NCBI GenBank assembly: GCA_004151065.3 | Contig: NWUY0300057749.1 | Span: 21,674-41,699, forward strand | Direction of reading: 5' to 3' | From: Larix sibirica | Taxonomy: Eukaryota; Streptophyta; Pinopsida; Pinales; Pinaceae | Length of the DNA: 20,026 nt | Part shown: piece after piece, positions 10,781 through 20,026 of the stretch | Position numbering within the stretch: the first letter of the stretch is position 1 | Layout: each line of letters opens with the position of its first letter | The notes under the pieces: model-generated | What the model was told of the DNA's origin: nothing | Databases searched by the model: none | The model's input: only the letters and a program-made list of their open reading frames with translations | Translations under genes and position numbers: made by a program

Positions 10781-10854
10781 ATAGACCAATGTCACTAGTA
10801 ATAATAAAAGTAGCTCCAAGGAATACTAAATATGCCCTAGTCTAGCAAAAATAA

Positions 10855-11720
10855 ATTTATCGAGATGTTTAGGAAGATACTGACCCCTCAATCCAGAGAC
10901 GAGGTAGGACCTTATCACTAGTACATAAGAGGTGAGACACCAGGATTTGATACTGAGAAGGTAAGGGACCCTATTTTTATGTGGTTTTCTCGGCTCAAAG
11001 ATATCCTAGAAGACGAAAGCGCCACCCATAAGTTCCACAATTAACTTCGCGGAATAGATGAAGTTGCAAAAGTTGATGAAGAGATATGCGCCCTACTACC
11101 AGATAGAAACATTCAGATGGTGTAAACGAAAAGAAAGAAAAGTATTGACCAAGAATCTTGATTAAATGCACAAGAGCATGGTTATGATATTAAGAATGTA
11201 ATGTTAGATTTGGGGTCTGATGTGAACATACTCCCAGATAAATTTAGGGAAGCGGTGGGGAGCCCACCTCTGGTCTACTCTCCTGAGTCCTATTTAGCTG
11301 AGAATGGTGAACCAATATATCATTTTCCCAATTGGTTGATTAAAAAATGTTGAAGTTGATCTAGGAAGTGTCAAAACCATCATGGATTTCAAAGTAATTG
11401 ATATTATTGGTGGAATTGATCCTTACCCAGCATTGTTAGGGATTGAATGGGATTATGAAAATGATGGAGTAATTGATCTAAAAAACATAACAATGACCTT
11501 TGAAGTTGGTGGTATGAAGGTAACAAAATCTCTAGACCCACACTAGGGATCGCGATGTATTGATCTAGTGCAGGGAAATATTTAAAGAGATGTTCTAGAT
11601 AATATCTACTCCTTGACAACAAGTAAGCAAGAAGACTATGTGAACCCAACAATGGAAGGCTCATTAAGTTGGAGGAGTATTCACTCATTTGATAGTGACT
11701 CTGAAGAAGCTTGGGACAAC
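10855..11720 (+). pseudogene. Element B aspartic protease with upstream linker
   Basis: This is the retroviral-type aspartic protease that cleaves the polyprotein. A linker with EMFRKILTPQSRDEVGPY (from about 10862) and RGIDEV is followed by MLDLGSDVNILP at 11201-11236. That is the D-x-G-x-x-x-x-I-x-P active-site block with the catalytic Asp codon at 11207. After a frameshift near 11350, VEVDLGSVKTIMDFKVI and DPYPALLGIEWDYEND give the flap region and the family's L-L-G-I-D-W block. A conserved tail with EDYVNPT and LSWRSIHSFDSDSEEAWDNW closes the module before a stop at 11724. Only a few stops occur here, so it is among the better preserved parts. Confidence 0.75.
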
Positions 11721-11724
11721 TGGT

Positions 11725-12580
11725 AGAATGGGTAACATGAACTCTCTTCAAGGCATTATGCATTGATTAAATTAGTTTGTTTGATTGGGGTTGAAGTTAA
11801 AAATACACCAGTGTATGAAAACGCCAATGGATTGGACAAATTTTTACAAAAAAAGGACTCCTCGGTTGTGGAATAATATCACATGGATGTTTTGGATATA
11901 GTGCTTAGAGGAAATCTGGTAATATAGTGGGAAACACACAAGGATGATATTCCTATCTAGAAAACAACCCAGTTAGCTTTAATGATCAGTTTCAAGCCTT
12001 CTACGCATGCTAATAGAGTGACAAATGTATACATAGGGGAGACCAACCCCTAAACTCACATTGAGCTATGTGAGCATCAATGGGAAATAGATCAGGTGTC
12101 GCTTTGGGCTTATAATTTTTTCCTCAAGCTGGGACCTATCCCCAAGGATTGGTACCTACATGAGGAGACAAGGCGACATATTGGATGTTGGAAGGAAATG
12201 TGCGCAATGTTTTGTTAGGACTTTTCTTTTTTTGCGACCAATTACTCAGTAATATAAGAACTGACAACAATCATAGGTGCATTGTTCACATATCAGTTGT
12301 GGAATGTGGGACAATCATATATATGTCCCTCCCATCAAGAACTATCAAAACTCATTTTAGTGATCCCTGAAGTATTATCCCTCTCTTTTATGCGAAGGTA
12401 AAATAGGAGGAATTATATCCATATGCATTGGAATATTTGTGACATTTAACTTTCAAGGAATCTGAAGGATCTAGGGAAGTGCAATGGAAAAAACCTGAAG
12501 AAACCGAATCACTTTATACAAAACCTCAGAAATTGCAGAAGGCCAATATTGGTAGAAAATAAAATCTAAAGATGGCATCT
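11725..12580 (+). pseudogene. Second gag-like domain between protease and RT
   Basis: Between protease and reverse transcriptase lies an extra module of about 250 codons. It begins VKNTPVYENANGLDKFLQ and continues with MDVLDIVLRGNLVI and WETHKDD. It then has THIELCEHQWEIDQ, and LGPIPKDWYLHEETRR near 12129-12175. The pattern (P-x-Y-D-G-x-x-x-x-x-x-F, then a leucine-rich helix ending in W-W-x-T-H-K, then a P-x-x-W-Y-x-x-x-x-x-R block) is that of a retrotransposon gag helical domain. The usual plant Ty3/gypsy order puts only one gag at the N terminus. From established knowledge, some plant retroelement polyproteins carry such a piece, but I cannot name a function. Stops and a frame change near 12220 break it. 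Confidence 0.55.
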
Positions 12581-12584
12581 ATAT

Positions 12585-13620
12585 AAGATTATTGGGATGA
12601 ACATACTATGTCTGAAATAGCCTCACTTTTGAAGGAGTATGATGAACTATCTCCGTAGAACTTTACAGAGTTGAAGGAAATCCAACTGGATTTGGGTGAA
12701 ATGAAGATTGCGTTAAAGCTAAAATCCAAACCTGTAAAGTACACACCATGTAGAATGAATCCTTGAGTGAAACAAAAGGTGAGAAAAGAAATTGATTGTA
12801 TGCTCAGTACCAGATTGATATTTCTCATAGATGAATCCAACTGGATCAACCCTATAGTAGTCTAGAGAAAGAAAGATATGGAGGATACTAGAGACTGTGT
12901 TGACTATTGTAACTTGAATGATACATGTGTCCACAATCCATTCCCAACACCATTCAACATTGAAGTATTCCTTCAAGTGGTAGGAAATGAAGCCTACTCC
13001 TTCATAGATGGATTCTTGGGGTGTCACCAGGTCAGAATTGTGGAAGCAGATAAAAAGAAGACAACTTTCACAATGGAAAGGGGATCATTTTCTTATAATG
13101 GCATGCCATTCAATTGAAGAATGCCTTTGTTTTTTTCTCTAGATAGTAGTCGCAAAATTTAGAGATTTTATCCACAAGTTTTTGGAGGTATACTTAAACG
13201 ATTGGGAAATCTACAGTCTACTTAAAGATCATGTTGCATTACTTTAATTAATGGGGTTCGTTTTTTAGAAATGGGGATCTCCTTGAACTTGCATAAATTC
13301 ATTTTTTATTTTCCTTTTGGAAACCTATTGGGACACATTATCTACCACAATGAAGTGCTGGTAGACCCTATGAAAATTGCATCAATTCTTAACTTACAAG
13401 AACCTACATCGGTCATGCAACTGTGTTCTACTTTGGGGAATACATGCTATTTTAGGCGATTTATCTACAACTATGCCTCAATAAAAACACCATTGGAACA
13501 ATTGTTAATGAAGGATGAAGCTTTCAAGTGGAACAAATATTGTGAAAAGGCATTCACAAAAATGAAAGAAAGAATGGTTAATGCTCATATTTTGGCATTC
13601 CTCGACTAAAATAAGGAATT
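12585..13620 (+). pseudogene. Element B reverse transcriptase
   Basis: Reverse transcriptase copies element RNA into cDNA in the particle. IASLLKEYDELSP (about 12615) and LGEMKIALKLKSKPVKY lead to VRKEIDCML and DESNWINPIVV. DCVDYCNLNDTCVHNPFPTP follows near 12893-12952, and AYSFIDGFLGCHQ near 12991-13029 keeps the first catalytic Asp (13007-13009). ERGSFSYNGMPFN is motif B-like. One-base losses near 13112 and 13140 shift the frame twice. The active-site box at 13191-13202 reads YLND instead of Y-x-D-D, so a catalytic Asp is lost. A further shift near 13265 leads to LGHIIYHNEVLVDPMKI and the thumb/connection (TLGNTCYFRRFIYNYA). The copy cannot be functional. Confidence 0.85.
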
Positions 13621-14080
13621 CCATGTACATGTCGATGCATAATTTTTTTCTATTAGTGCCATATTACCTCAACTGAGGGAATGCAAGATGGATCATCCAT
13701 TTTATTTTGCCAAGAAAAATCTATTTCAAGATGAACACAACTATACAACCACAGAGCGGGAAGGATTGGTGATGATCTACCCTACAAAATTTACGTCACT
13801 ATTTGTTAGGTGGACATTTTAATTTATTCACTAATAATTCAACTCTCAAGTACTTGGAAAACAAAACTATCTTAGAAGTTCGTATATGCAGGTGGATACC
13901 TTTATTCTAGGAGTTTTCATTTTAAGTAACAATTAAGCTTGAGAGACATAGCCATGGTCCTAATCACCTCTCACAAATAGAATCAGGAGAAGCCGACAGA
14001 CCTATTTATGATTAATTACCATATGTAGCACTCTTCCAAGTAGAAGCAATTCTAGATCATGTAGAAGAGATCACCTTATT
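13600..14080 (+). pseudogene. Element B RNase H
   Basis: This is the RNase H of pol, following RT after ERMVNAHILAFLD. EFHVHVDA near 13618-13640 holds the first catalytic Asp. DHPFYFAKKNL and TTEREGLVMIY near 13750-13780 match the usual S-x-K-L and T-x-x-E-x-x-A-x-V-x-A-L blocks. After a frameshift near 13790, FTNNSTLKYLENK near 13828-13867 stands where T-D-H-x-A-L-K-Y is expected, with Asp changed to Asn. HGPNHLSQIESGEADRP near 13950-14000 corresponds to the final A-D-x-L-S-R, again with Asp to Asn. Two catalytic or structural acids are thus lost. The domain is followed by the linker to integrase. Confidence 0.75.
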
Positions 14081-14084
14081 CCTT

Positions 14085-15300
14085 ACAATGAAAAAGGAAC
14101 CTAATAATTATTCTGCAACATAGAAACACCACTTGGTTGTACGAGTTGTAGAATACTAGTTGATTGTAGGACAAATCTATAAGTTGGGAATTGATGGAAT
14201 TTTACGATGTTATGTACTATATCATGCGCGATAGAGAATTTTTTGGGAATGTCACACCGATGTTGTGTACACGTTAGCGGAAAATCCATAGGGAAAAAGA
14301 TACCACAAGCAGGGATTTGGTGGCCAATGATATTTAAAGATGCTAAGGAATACGTCAATGATGTCTTCCAGTGAGTTAGTAGGATGTTACGAAGAGATGA
14401 AATTCCACTCCAACTAATCTGGGCATTGCATCCATTTGAGAAATGGGCAGTTGATTTTGTGTGACCTATTAACCCATCAACGAAACATTCTAAATCATGT
14501 TATATCATTCGACAACATACTACATAACTAGATGGGATGAAGCAGCATGTATCTGTGACTGCTCTTAAAAAACAACAACCCAATTTATCTACAAGAACAT
14601 AATTACTCGGTTTGGATGTCCTAGAATCCTCACAAGTGACCAAGGTAAGCACTTATTGAACACTAATATTGAGCCATTGAAAAGAGAATTCCTGATATAG
14701 CATCTCAAAAGCTACCCATATCACCCGCAAGAAAATGACGCAATAGAGGCTTTCAAAAAAATCCTGGAGATCGGATTCACAAAAGTATGTTGTCCAAATC
14801 AAGATGATTGGGACGTTCGAATACTAGCTATGTTATGGGAATATAAGACCATTACAAAGAAATTGCATAAGCAGATGCCATTCCAGCTGGTATATGGGAG
14901 AGAAATAGTTGTTCTAGTAGAATTTTTTATTCTGAGTCTCTGTATTGCACGCATAACACACATGACGAAGGAAGAATCAGTTGCAGAACGTCTTGTGGAA
15001 CTTATGGAACTTGAAGAATCTCACTTTTTGGATGAATATCACGTAACATTTGAAAAAGAGCAATAGAAGGATTGACATGACAGGAATATCAAGTAGAAAC
15101 ACTTCAGCAAAGGTGACCAAGTCTTGCTATATGACAACAATTTTCTAAAGCATCCAGGAAAATTCAAAATGCATTAGATAGGTCCTTTCATTGTTGCAGA
15201 AATCAAAGACTTTGGAGTTGTTAAGCTTGCACAAATTGATGGTATTCTCCATCCAAGTTGGGTGAATGGCGCATGCTTGAAGCCCTATGTTTATGCTTAG
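14085..15300 (+). pseudogene. Element B integrase (DD35E kept, frame broken)
   Basis: Integrase inserts the cDNA into the genome. A damaged HHCC zinc finger runs about 14240-14390 (VHVSGKSIGKK, IWWPMIFKDAKEY), with the Cys pair lost. The core follows: KWAVDFV with Asp at 14453-14455, RFGCPRILTSDQGKHLL-like with Asp at 14638-14640, and YHPQENDAIEAFKKILE with Glu at 14746-14748. Asp and Glu are 36 codons apart, exactly D-x35-E. A frameshift near 14565 separates the first Asp from the other two. The open part 14830-15066 covers LWEYKT, MPFQLVYGREIVV and ITHMTKEES. After several stops the C-terminal GDQVLLYDNNFLKHPGKFKM and SWVNGACLKPY end at a stop at 15298-15300. There is no chromodomain. Confidence 0.87.
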
Positions 15301-15828
15301 TGATTCCGCAAGAGGCCAGTCATGTCACCAGGAGTGAGTTGGTTAGGAGTTAGGTTCTTTTTAAGTCCAATGATTTTTTATTTTTTATTTTTAGTTCTTA
15401 GTTGTTTATTTTAGTTCAGTTTGTTGACAGTTAGTTCAAACCATTGTGGTCAGGGAGGATCCACTAGTCCTAGATCATCTATTGTCAATGCCACATCACA
15501 CTAGTGTAGTTGTCTTCTTAGCATTAAAGAGCTACTTATGCCCAAATACACTAAATTGAAACTCGCCAATGTAAAACCAAGATTCAGTGCATGCATTTAG
15601 GAAATCAATCATACTAATCCCCCATTACACCCCAACATTAATGCTCCATCTCCATCAATTGATTCATCTATTAACGGTTGATTAGTCCTAATACATTTCA
15701 CATTTTTAAGAATTGAAGCATTAACGAATAGTCGCACTAGAGCTTTCAGGACACATGTCTAGAACCTATGAATGACCTACAATTCAACTATTCTATTGGA
15801 AATAGGCATCAACCTTGGTAAAAATATG
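15301..15828 (+). other. Spacer between pol and the downstream ORF
   Basis: No domain is visible. A T-rich run near 15370-15410 contains repeated TTTAGTT words, and the second half is C/A-rich (CCCCCATTACACCCC near 15620). The stretch could hold the leader and a splice acceptor for a spliced or subgenomic message of the downstream ORF, as known for env genes in retroviruses and proposed for env-like ORFs of Athila-type elements. No specific site is proven by the sequence. Confidence 0.4.
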
Positions 15829-18800
15829 AGCCACAAGATGTGCAACTAGTAGAGCACATGCCAAGCAGAAGGAAGTTTCTAATATTGACTTGTTGGATCC
15901 AAGGATCACAATCTTGGGCGACTTACAAGGAAAGTTTGAGCAGGCACGGCTCATGGACACTATTGTTTTTGACAGCAACTTGTATCTAGACATGTATCCA
16001 AACAAATATGAATTTCATCAAAGAAAGGGGTAGTTATAGCAGAGTAGAAATATGATTTCAATGCATTATGGGATTCAACATTGATTAACCTGAAAGATAT
16101 TCTAGTCTTCGACACCATGGAAAAAGTTTAGAAGTGTACCAAGTTTTTGATTAGTCGCATACATGGCTATTCCATATGGTGGGATCAATAATTTCCCGTT
16201 CATAGAGACAACATTCACAAAATTATAGGCCTATCAATGCAAGGGGAGGATGTTTCCACAACTTTTCAGGTTGACCACAAGTGAGGAAAAAACAACTCAG
16301 AGCCAAGACTGTATGAGAAATATGGCACCAAGTGTGGAGGAAAGGGTGTCATCATTATTGATATTAATCACCCACTGATGAAAATGGCATGCCAGATTAT
16401 CGTGAGCTAGCTTATGAGAAAATACACAAAAGGGGAATGTACCTTGGACACAATTTCTATCGCATAATTATGTGTTTAGGGTATTGAACTGAATTGGTGT
16501 AATTTCCTAATGTATGAACTCTTCCAAGCATGCAAAGACATGCAAAAATCAAAGGGATACTTTGTTTGTGGGTACCTTCTTAGCGCCCTAGCCATGTGGA
16601 AATGGATACCACCACATGGTTGATCTTTGCCACACATTAGTTTGAAACGTGTATCGATCAACACTTCAAGCCATGGAAAAATTAACGCTATGCTACAAAC
16701 ACAATGTTCAACAATAACGCTTTTGGAGAATGGTACATTGACCTCAAAGCTGCAGCAATAGAATGGATTCATGAAGACATGTTACGATGCTATACTTCCA
16801 AGCTATGATTTGGGATCGACCACGATAACACCTTAATCCAAATGCAAGAATTTGACCATGAATTCTTCAAAGAATGCACTTTTCCATTTTTCTTGCTCCT
16901 GAGTTGTTTCACAAAGAGATCAACACGTGGAAAGAAGTAAAATCCATGTCTACAAGTAGAGGTACTTCTTATGTGTTTCCTATTTCCCTAACCAAGCATA
17001 AAAGAAAAGAAGGTGTGACCTAGGAGGAATCTTTTGAAGAAACATCCCAACCTTATGAACTAGAATTCCCACACCTTACACCTTTTCTAACACTAATTGA
17101 TGACAATACCATGGTCCTTGTAAAATATGTCAAGGATTTCATTGCTTATATTGGAGGACCCAAGAAGGATCGCATCAGTAAAACCACTGATGCAACACCT
17201 ATGATCACCACCTCCAACATCCCCACACCTTCTTATGCCTTTCTTCCCCAATCTGCCTAAACTTTCCCCACCTATAACCTCATGACCATTCCATTCCCCA
17301 TAGTAGTTTCTTTGTCATCCATTCATACAAGCACAACATAACCCTCCATTATTGACAATGTTGATGATCCCACAAAACCCTTCGCATGCTAGGAATACCA
17401 ATTTAGCAAGAAGATCAACAACAACAATAGGCCTACCATGAGATTGATGCAAGCCAAGAATCATCAGCTCATTCCGAGGCCACAATCGTTGATCCATTGA
17501 TACAACAACTTCCTCAATAGATCCCTCAAGTGATCCAGAACTGGAGCACCCTAATCCTCCATAGTAGTCAAAAGAGGTTCAAGAAATACCACAATTAGAA
17601 GAAATTCCTATGAATGAAGTGTGTGTTGACCAGCAGGTTGAGGTGTTGTAACTCCCTCCACCTCCGACCAAAGTTGAATAGGTCTCTCTAAGAGACGATC
17701 TTGTACAATTCACCCAAGATCGAGAGAATTGTTAAGTGATTCTCCAAATTTTTCAAGCACATACATAAATCATCCCATTCATATCTGAAGAGATCCAACA
17801 AAATATCGTCTAGAGTAGGACATTCCACCAAGAGGTAGAAACTCAGCAGAGATATCACTCATCACAGTTAGTTGCAAGCGTCCTAGCTCTACGATCTTTA
17901 CCACTAGGTGATACAACCCCATGTTATACTTCATTTTCCCCACAATAGTTATTTCAAAAAATTTGAAGCACAACAACAGAAGAAGAACGTCGCCCAATTC
18001 AGGTTGAGGTAGAGCATGGTATCCTCAAGCAAGTATATGACAATATTCACATCTAGTTGGTGGATGTATGAGCTAATAAGGAATACTAATAGAAGGTTAG
18101 AATATTTTTGGAAGATACTATCATCACCCTTATTACTAGATGCGCATATGTGGCCCCATGTATGCCAACATTTACCCTTTGCACTAGAAGAAATTTCAAT
18201 TTCCGCATCGCAAGAGAACCTCCAAATATTTTGCACATCATGGAAGCAACTTGAGGCAGAGTATGTTGAGTTACAACAACAATTCTTCAACATCCAAAAG
18301 CATGGAAATGAAATGTAGATACAGTTGATGGCTCAGGTACCGCAAGTTAGCAGAGAAGTTATATATGTCTCAACCAGCTATTGCAGACAACATAATAAAA
18401 CAAGATCTCTTTGTGGCACTTAATGATTGGTTCGACATCCTATAAAAGAAGTAGTGACTAGTGGATGCGTTGCACAAAAGATTCAATCAATTGAACAAAG
18501 AAGCTTAGCTCACAACTAAGCCTTTTGAATGTTAATTAAAGTATAAGGAAGCACCAGAAGTTGATAATGAGATGGCCATCCTTTATGAAAAATTATTTGC
18601 ATCAAAGTAGACTCTAAGAGACATAAAGTCTACATCCCAAGTTGCATACACTGACCTACAACAACTGGATCGGTCTGTAGAAATATAGGCTCGGCACTTA
18701 TAGTAGCAAAATTCCTCCCTTCAGATATCACAAAATATCATAAATTTTTGGATATTGCCAATATTGTGCTTAGTAAATGGAGAATGAAACTAGAAGAATT

Positions 18801-18907
18801 GAAAGAACTTAGAAAGCAAGCATTCATAGAAGTAACCAAGTTGGCTCCTTCATTTGAAGAGCCTGCAACAAATGATGGGCAAGGTTTAGGAATGCAGATG
18901 AGTTGAT
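15829..18907 (+). pseudogene. Second long decayed ORF of element B, function unknown (env-like position)
   Basis: A reading frame of roughly 1,000 codons can be followed after pol with stops allowed. The likely start is near 15829; an extra base there appears to break it. Segments in order: LLDPRITILGDLQGKFEQAR (15885-15945), YLDMYPNKYEFHQ, YDFNALWDS, CTKFLISRIHGYSIWWDQ (16135-16190), RLYEKYGTKCGGKGV (about 16310-16353), MRKYTKGECTLDTIS, LNWCNFLMYELFQACKDM, YLLSALAMWKWIPPHG (16570-16622) and EWYIDLKAAA. From about 16940 it becomes Pro/Thr/Ser-rich, then Gln/Glu-rich. The last part (18240-18907) is heptad-like and probably coiled coil (SWKQLEAEYVELQQQF, MAILYEKLF, LEELKELRKQAF). I see no signal peptide or clear membrane segment, so it does not look like a typical envelope protein. 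I do not recognise a family. Confidence 0.6.
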
Positions 18908-19075
18908 TTAAGGGCGATTCAACACTTGTGTTTGGGGCCTATTGGCTCCTTTGCTTTTGGAAAGTACCTTAAAAAAAAGAAGTGAAAATAACCATAAAAG
19001 GAAGCGTGGGGTAGAGGAGTAGAAGTTGTGGAAAGCCTCTAACAACAATGACACTTTTGGACCTGCCGTTGCAAG

Positions 19076-19082
19076 TATATAA
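19076..19082 (+). promoter_or_regulatory. TATA box in candidate 3' LTR
   Basis: TATATAA followed by a purine-rich AGGAAGTAGG, within the candidate U3 region and about 170 bases after the end of the downstream ORF. It is the best TATA match in this part of the window and is placed as expected for the element's own promoter. Confidence 0.45.
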
Positions 19083-19405
19083 GGAAGTAGGATGCAAGCA
19101 TAAGAGAAGCATTAGAAGGTTGGAAGACTAAGAAGAAGTACAGTAGAAGAGATTAGATCGAAAGTAGATCCACAATAGAAGATGATGTATCAATATTTTG
19201 GGTAATTGGGTTCTTGGTTCTCTATTTTGTATGATACCGTGACGAGTAATTCCATAGTTGTTGTAAGGCTGCAGAGGCATGATTTGAATGTAATGAATAA
19301 TCTATAATGAGAATGAAGGATTCGTGCTACCCTTAAATTTCTATGTATCTGTTTATTGTATGATGGATCGATTGTATGTTTACTCTTTAAGTGCATCTTA
19401 TGGTT

Positions 19406-19411
19406 AATAAA
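19406..19411 (+). terminator. Candidate polyadenylation signal AATAAA
   Basis: A perfect AATAAA lies 324 bases after the TATA box and is followed by a T/G-bearing stretch (CCTGTGTCATG). It would serve as the poly(A) signal of the element's transcript if the region is the 3' LTR. Confidence 0.4.
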
Positions 19412-19490
19412 CCTGTGTCATGACCATTGACTGATGGATATTGTTGTGGAATGAATAATAACATCCATCACACACGCACCATTACAGTTA

Positions 19491-20026
19491 ACTCTCCCTA
19501 TCACACCCAAGTATTGGATGTGCTTCAGTTGATACCTTCCCTTTCAGAGGAGTGAAAATTCCATCACAAAAGACTACAACAAAACCATTTGTTGGCCCAT
19601 GTGAAAGAACACAATATCGAATTTTGTGCCAACATTATCCACTTGGGTGAGGTGCACTATTATATAATGACGAGTTTACTATGTATGCCATCCACAAATG
19701 TGGGGAAGAATCCCTTAGATTTCCTTGCAAATTTTTCCTATTCAAATTTAATTTAATGGCAAATTCAAACGATCATGGAAGTACCAACTATTTAGCACCC
19801 CATTGCTAATGAGAAATACCAACTACATATCATGTAAATTAAAACCAATGCCTCAATTTTTTATAGATATCCTATAATTCCAAACACATGAAAAAGCCAA
19901 TATTATTAATTTGATGTTTTTAATAATTGTTTTGTATGAATTTTGCATGGGGGGTTCACTAGCGAGGCAATATCATATCACATCCATTCATATTGGGGGT
20001 TTGAATACTCTTAAAAACCTCAAAAA
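19491..20026. other. Flank without a recognisable gene
   Basis: AT-rich sequence with no ORF of note, no domain in any frame and no tRNA-like or repeat structure that I could recognise. It probably is the flank of element B or further decayed repeat. Confidence 0.45.

Larger units (their letters stand above)
8889..19490 (+). mobile_element. Element B: large decayed Ty3/gypsy retrotransposon with extra downstream ORF
   Basis: In order on the + strand: gag with three CCHC knuckles, aspartic protease, a second gag-like domain, reverse transcriptase, RNase H, integrase without chromodomain, a spacer of about 0.5 kb, a second long decayed reading frame, then a candidate 3' LTR. The integrase end (WVNGACLKPY) has the N-G-x-x-L-K-x-Y form typical of the non-chromodomain Tat/Athila side of Ty3/gypsy. 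Many stops (often TAG or TAA where Gln or Trp is expected) and several indels show it is dead. No 5' LTR or primer-binding site was found, and the 5' boundary abuts a SET-like fragment. Limits are approximate. Confidence 0.8.
18910..19490 (+). repeat. Candidate 3' LTR of element B
   Basis: Right after the stop of the downstream ORF comes a short purine-rich ATTTAAGGG (about 18907-18914), a possible degenerate polypurine tract. A non-coding segment follows that could begin at the TGTG at 18928. It contains a TATA box at 19076-19082 and AATAAA at 19406-19411, in the order and spacing of U3, R and U5. Its end is set only roughly, near a run of CA-rich sequence at 19470-19490. No matching 5' copy was found in the window, so the LTR call is an inference from position and signals. 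Confidence 0.4.

Noticed and set aside
11404-11763. 119-codon minus-strand ORF
   Set aside because: It is the antisense shadow of the well-matched protease region of element B.
12589-13027. Two overlapping minus-strand ORFs
   Set aside because: They are antisense to the reverse transcriptase, whose motifs are clear on the + strand.
14812-14828. tRNA T-loop-like GACGTTCGAATAC
   Set aside because: It lies inside the integrase coding frame (D-D-W-D-V-R) and no acceptor, D or anticodon stems could be paired around it.
17949-18293. 114-codon minus-strand ORF
   Set aside because: It lies antisense to the coiled-coil part of the downstream ORF of element B; the + strand translation is the protein-like one.
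1-20026. CRISPR array, bacterial operons or rRNA genes
   Set aside because: No regularly spaced repeats, no ribosome binding sites ahead of real genes and no rRNA-like sequence; the content is plant nuclear repeat DNA.

Overview
The window looks like intergenic nuclear DNA of a land plant with a large, retroelement-rich genome. It is AT-rich, no long intact gene is visible, and most recognisable protein sequence is decayed Ty3/gypsy retrotransposon. The pol type of the larger element, the very old debris and the extreme gene sparsity fit a gymnosperm (conifer, yew or similar) best. A fern or bryophyte cannot be excluded. This placement is inference.

Layout on the + strand. 1-1000: no recognisable gene. 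About 1020-2600: a very old Ty3/gypsy fragment (element A) with the end of RNase H and nearly all of integrase in order, heavily substituted. 2600-6650: no convincing gene. 6650-8045: possible remains of a minus-strand host gene, with a TATA box near 8033-8042, an ATG-free leader, a short first coding exon ending at a GT donor, and a candidate distal exon at 6660-6829. A small cluster of CpG dinucleotides coincides with the leader and upstream region. 8400-8830: a minus-strand fragment resembling the C-terminal half of a SET domain, lying directly against the next element.

About 8890-19490: a large, decayed Ty3/gypsy element (element B) on the + strand. Its order is gag with three CCHC knuckles, aspartic protease, a second gag-like domain, reverse transcriptase, RNase H, integrase, a spacer, and a second long decayed reading frame of roughly 1,000 codons (15829-18907) in the position where Athila-type elements carry an env-like gene. 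A candidate 3' LTR follows, with a TATA box at 19076 and AATAAA at 19406. No matching 5' LTR was found. The integrase keeps a DD35E triad, but the RT active site reads YLND, all three zinc knuckles have lost a cysteine, and the frames carry many stops and several indels, so the copy is dead.

The most interesting items are the unassigned downstream ORF of element B, the gag-like module between its protease and RT, the SET-like fragment at its 5' edge, and the CpG-bearing minus-strand promoter/exon candidate.
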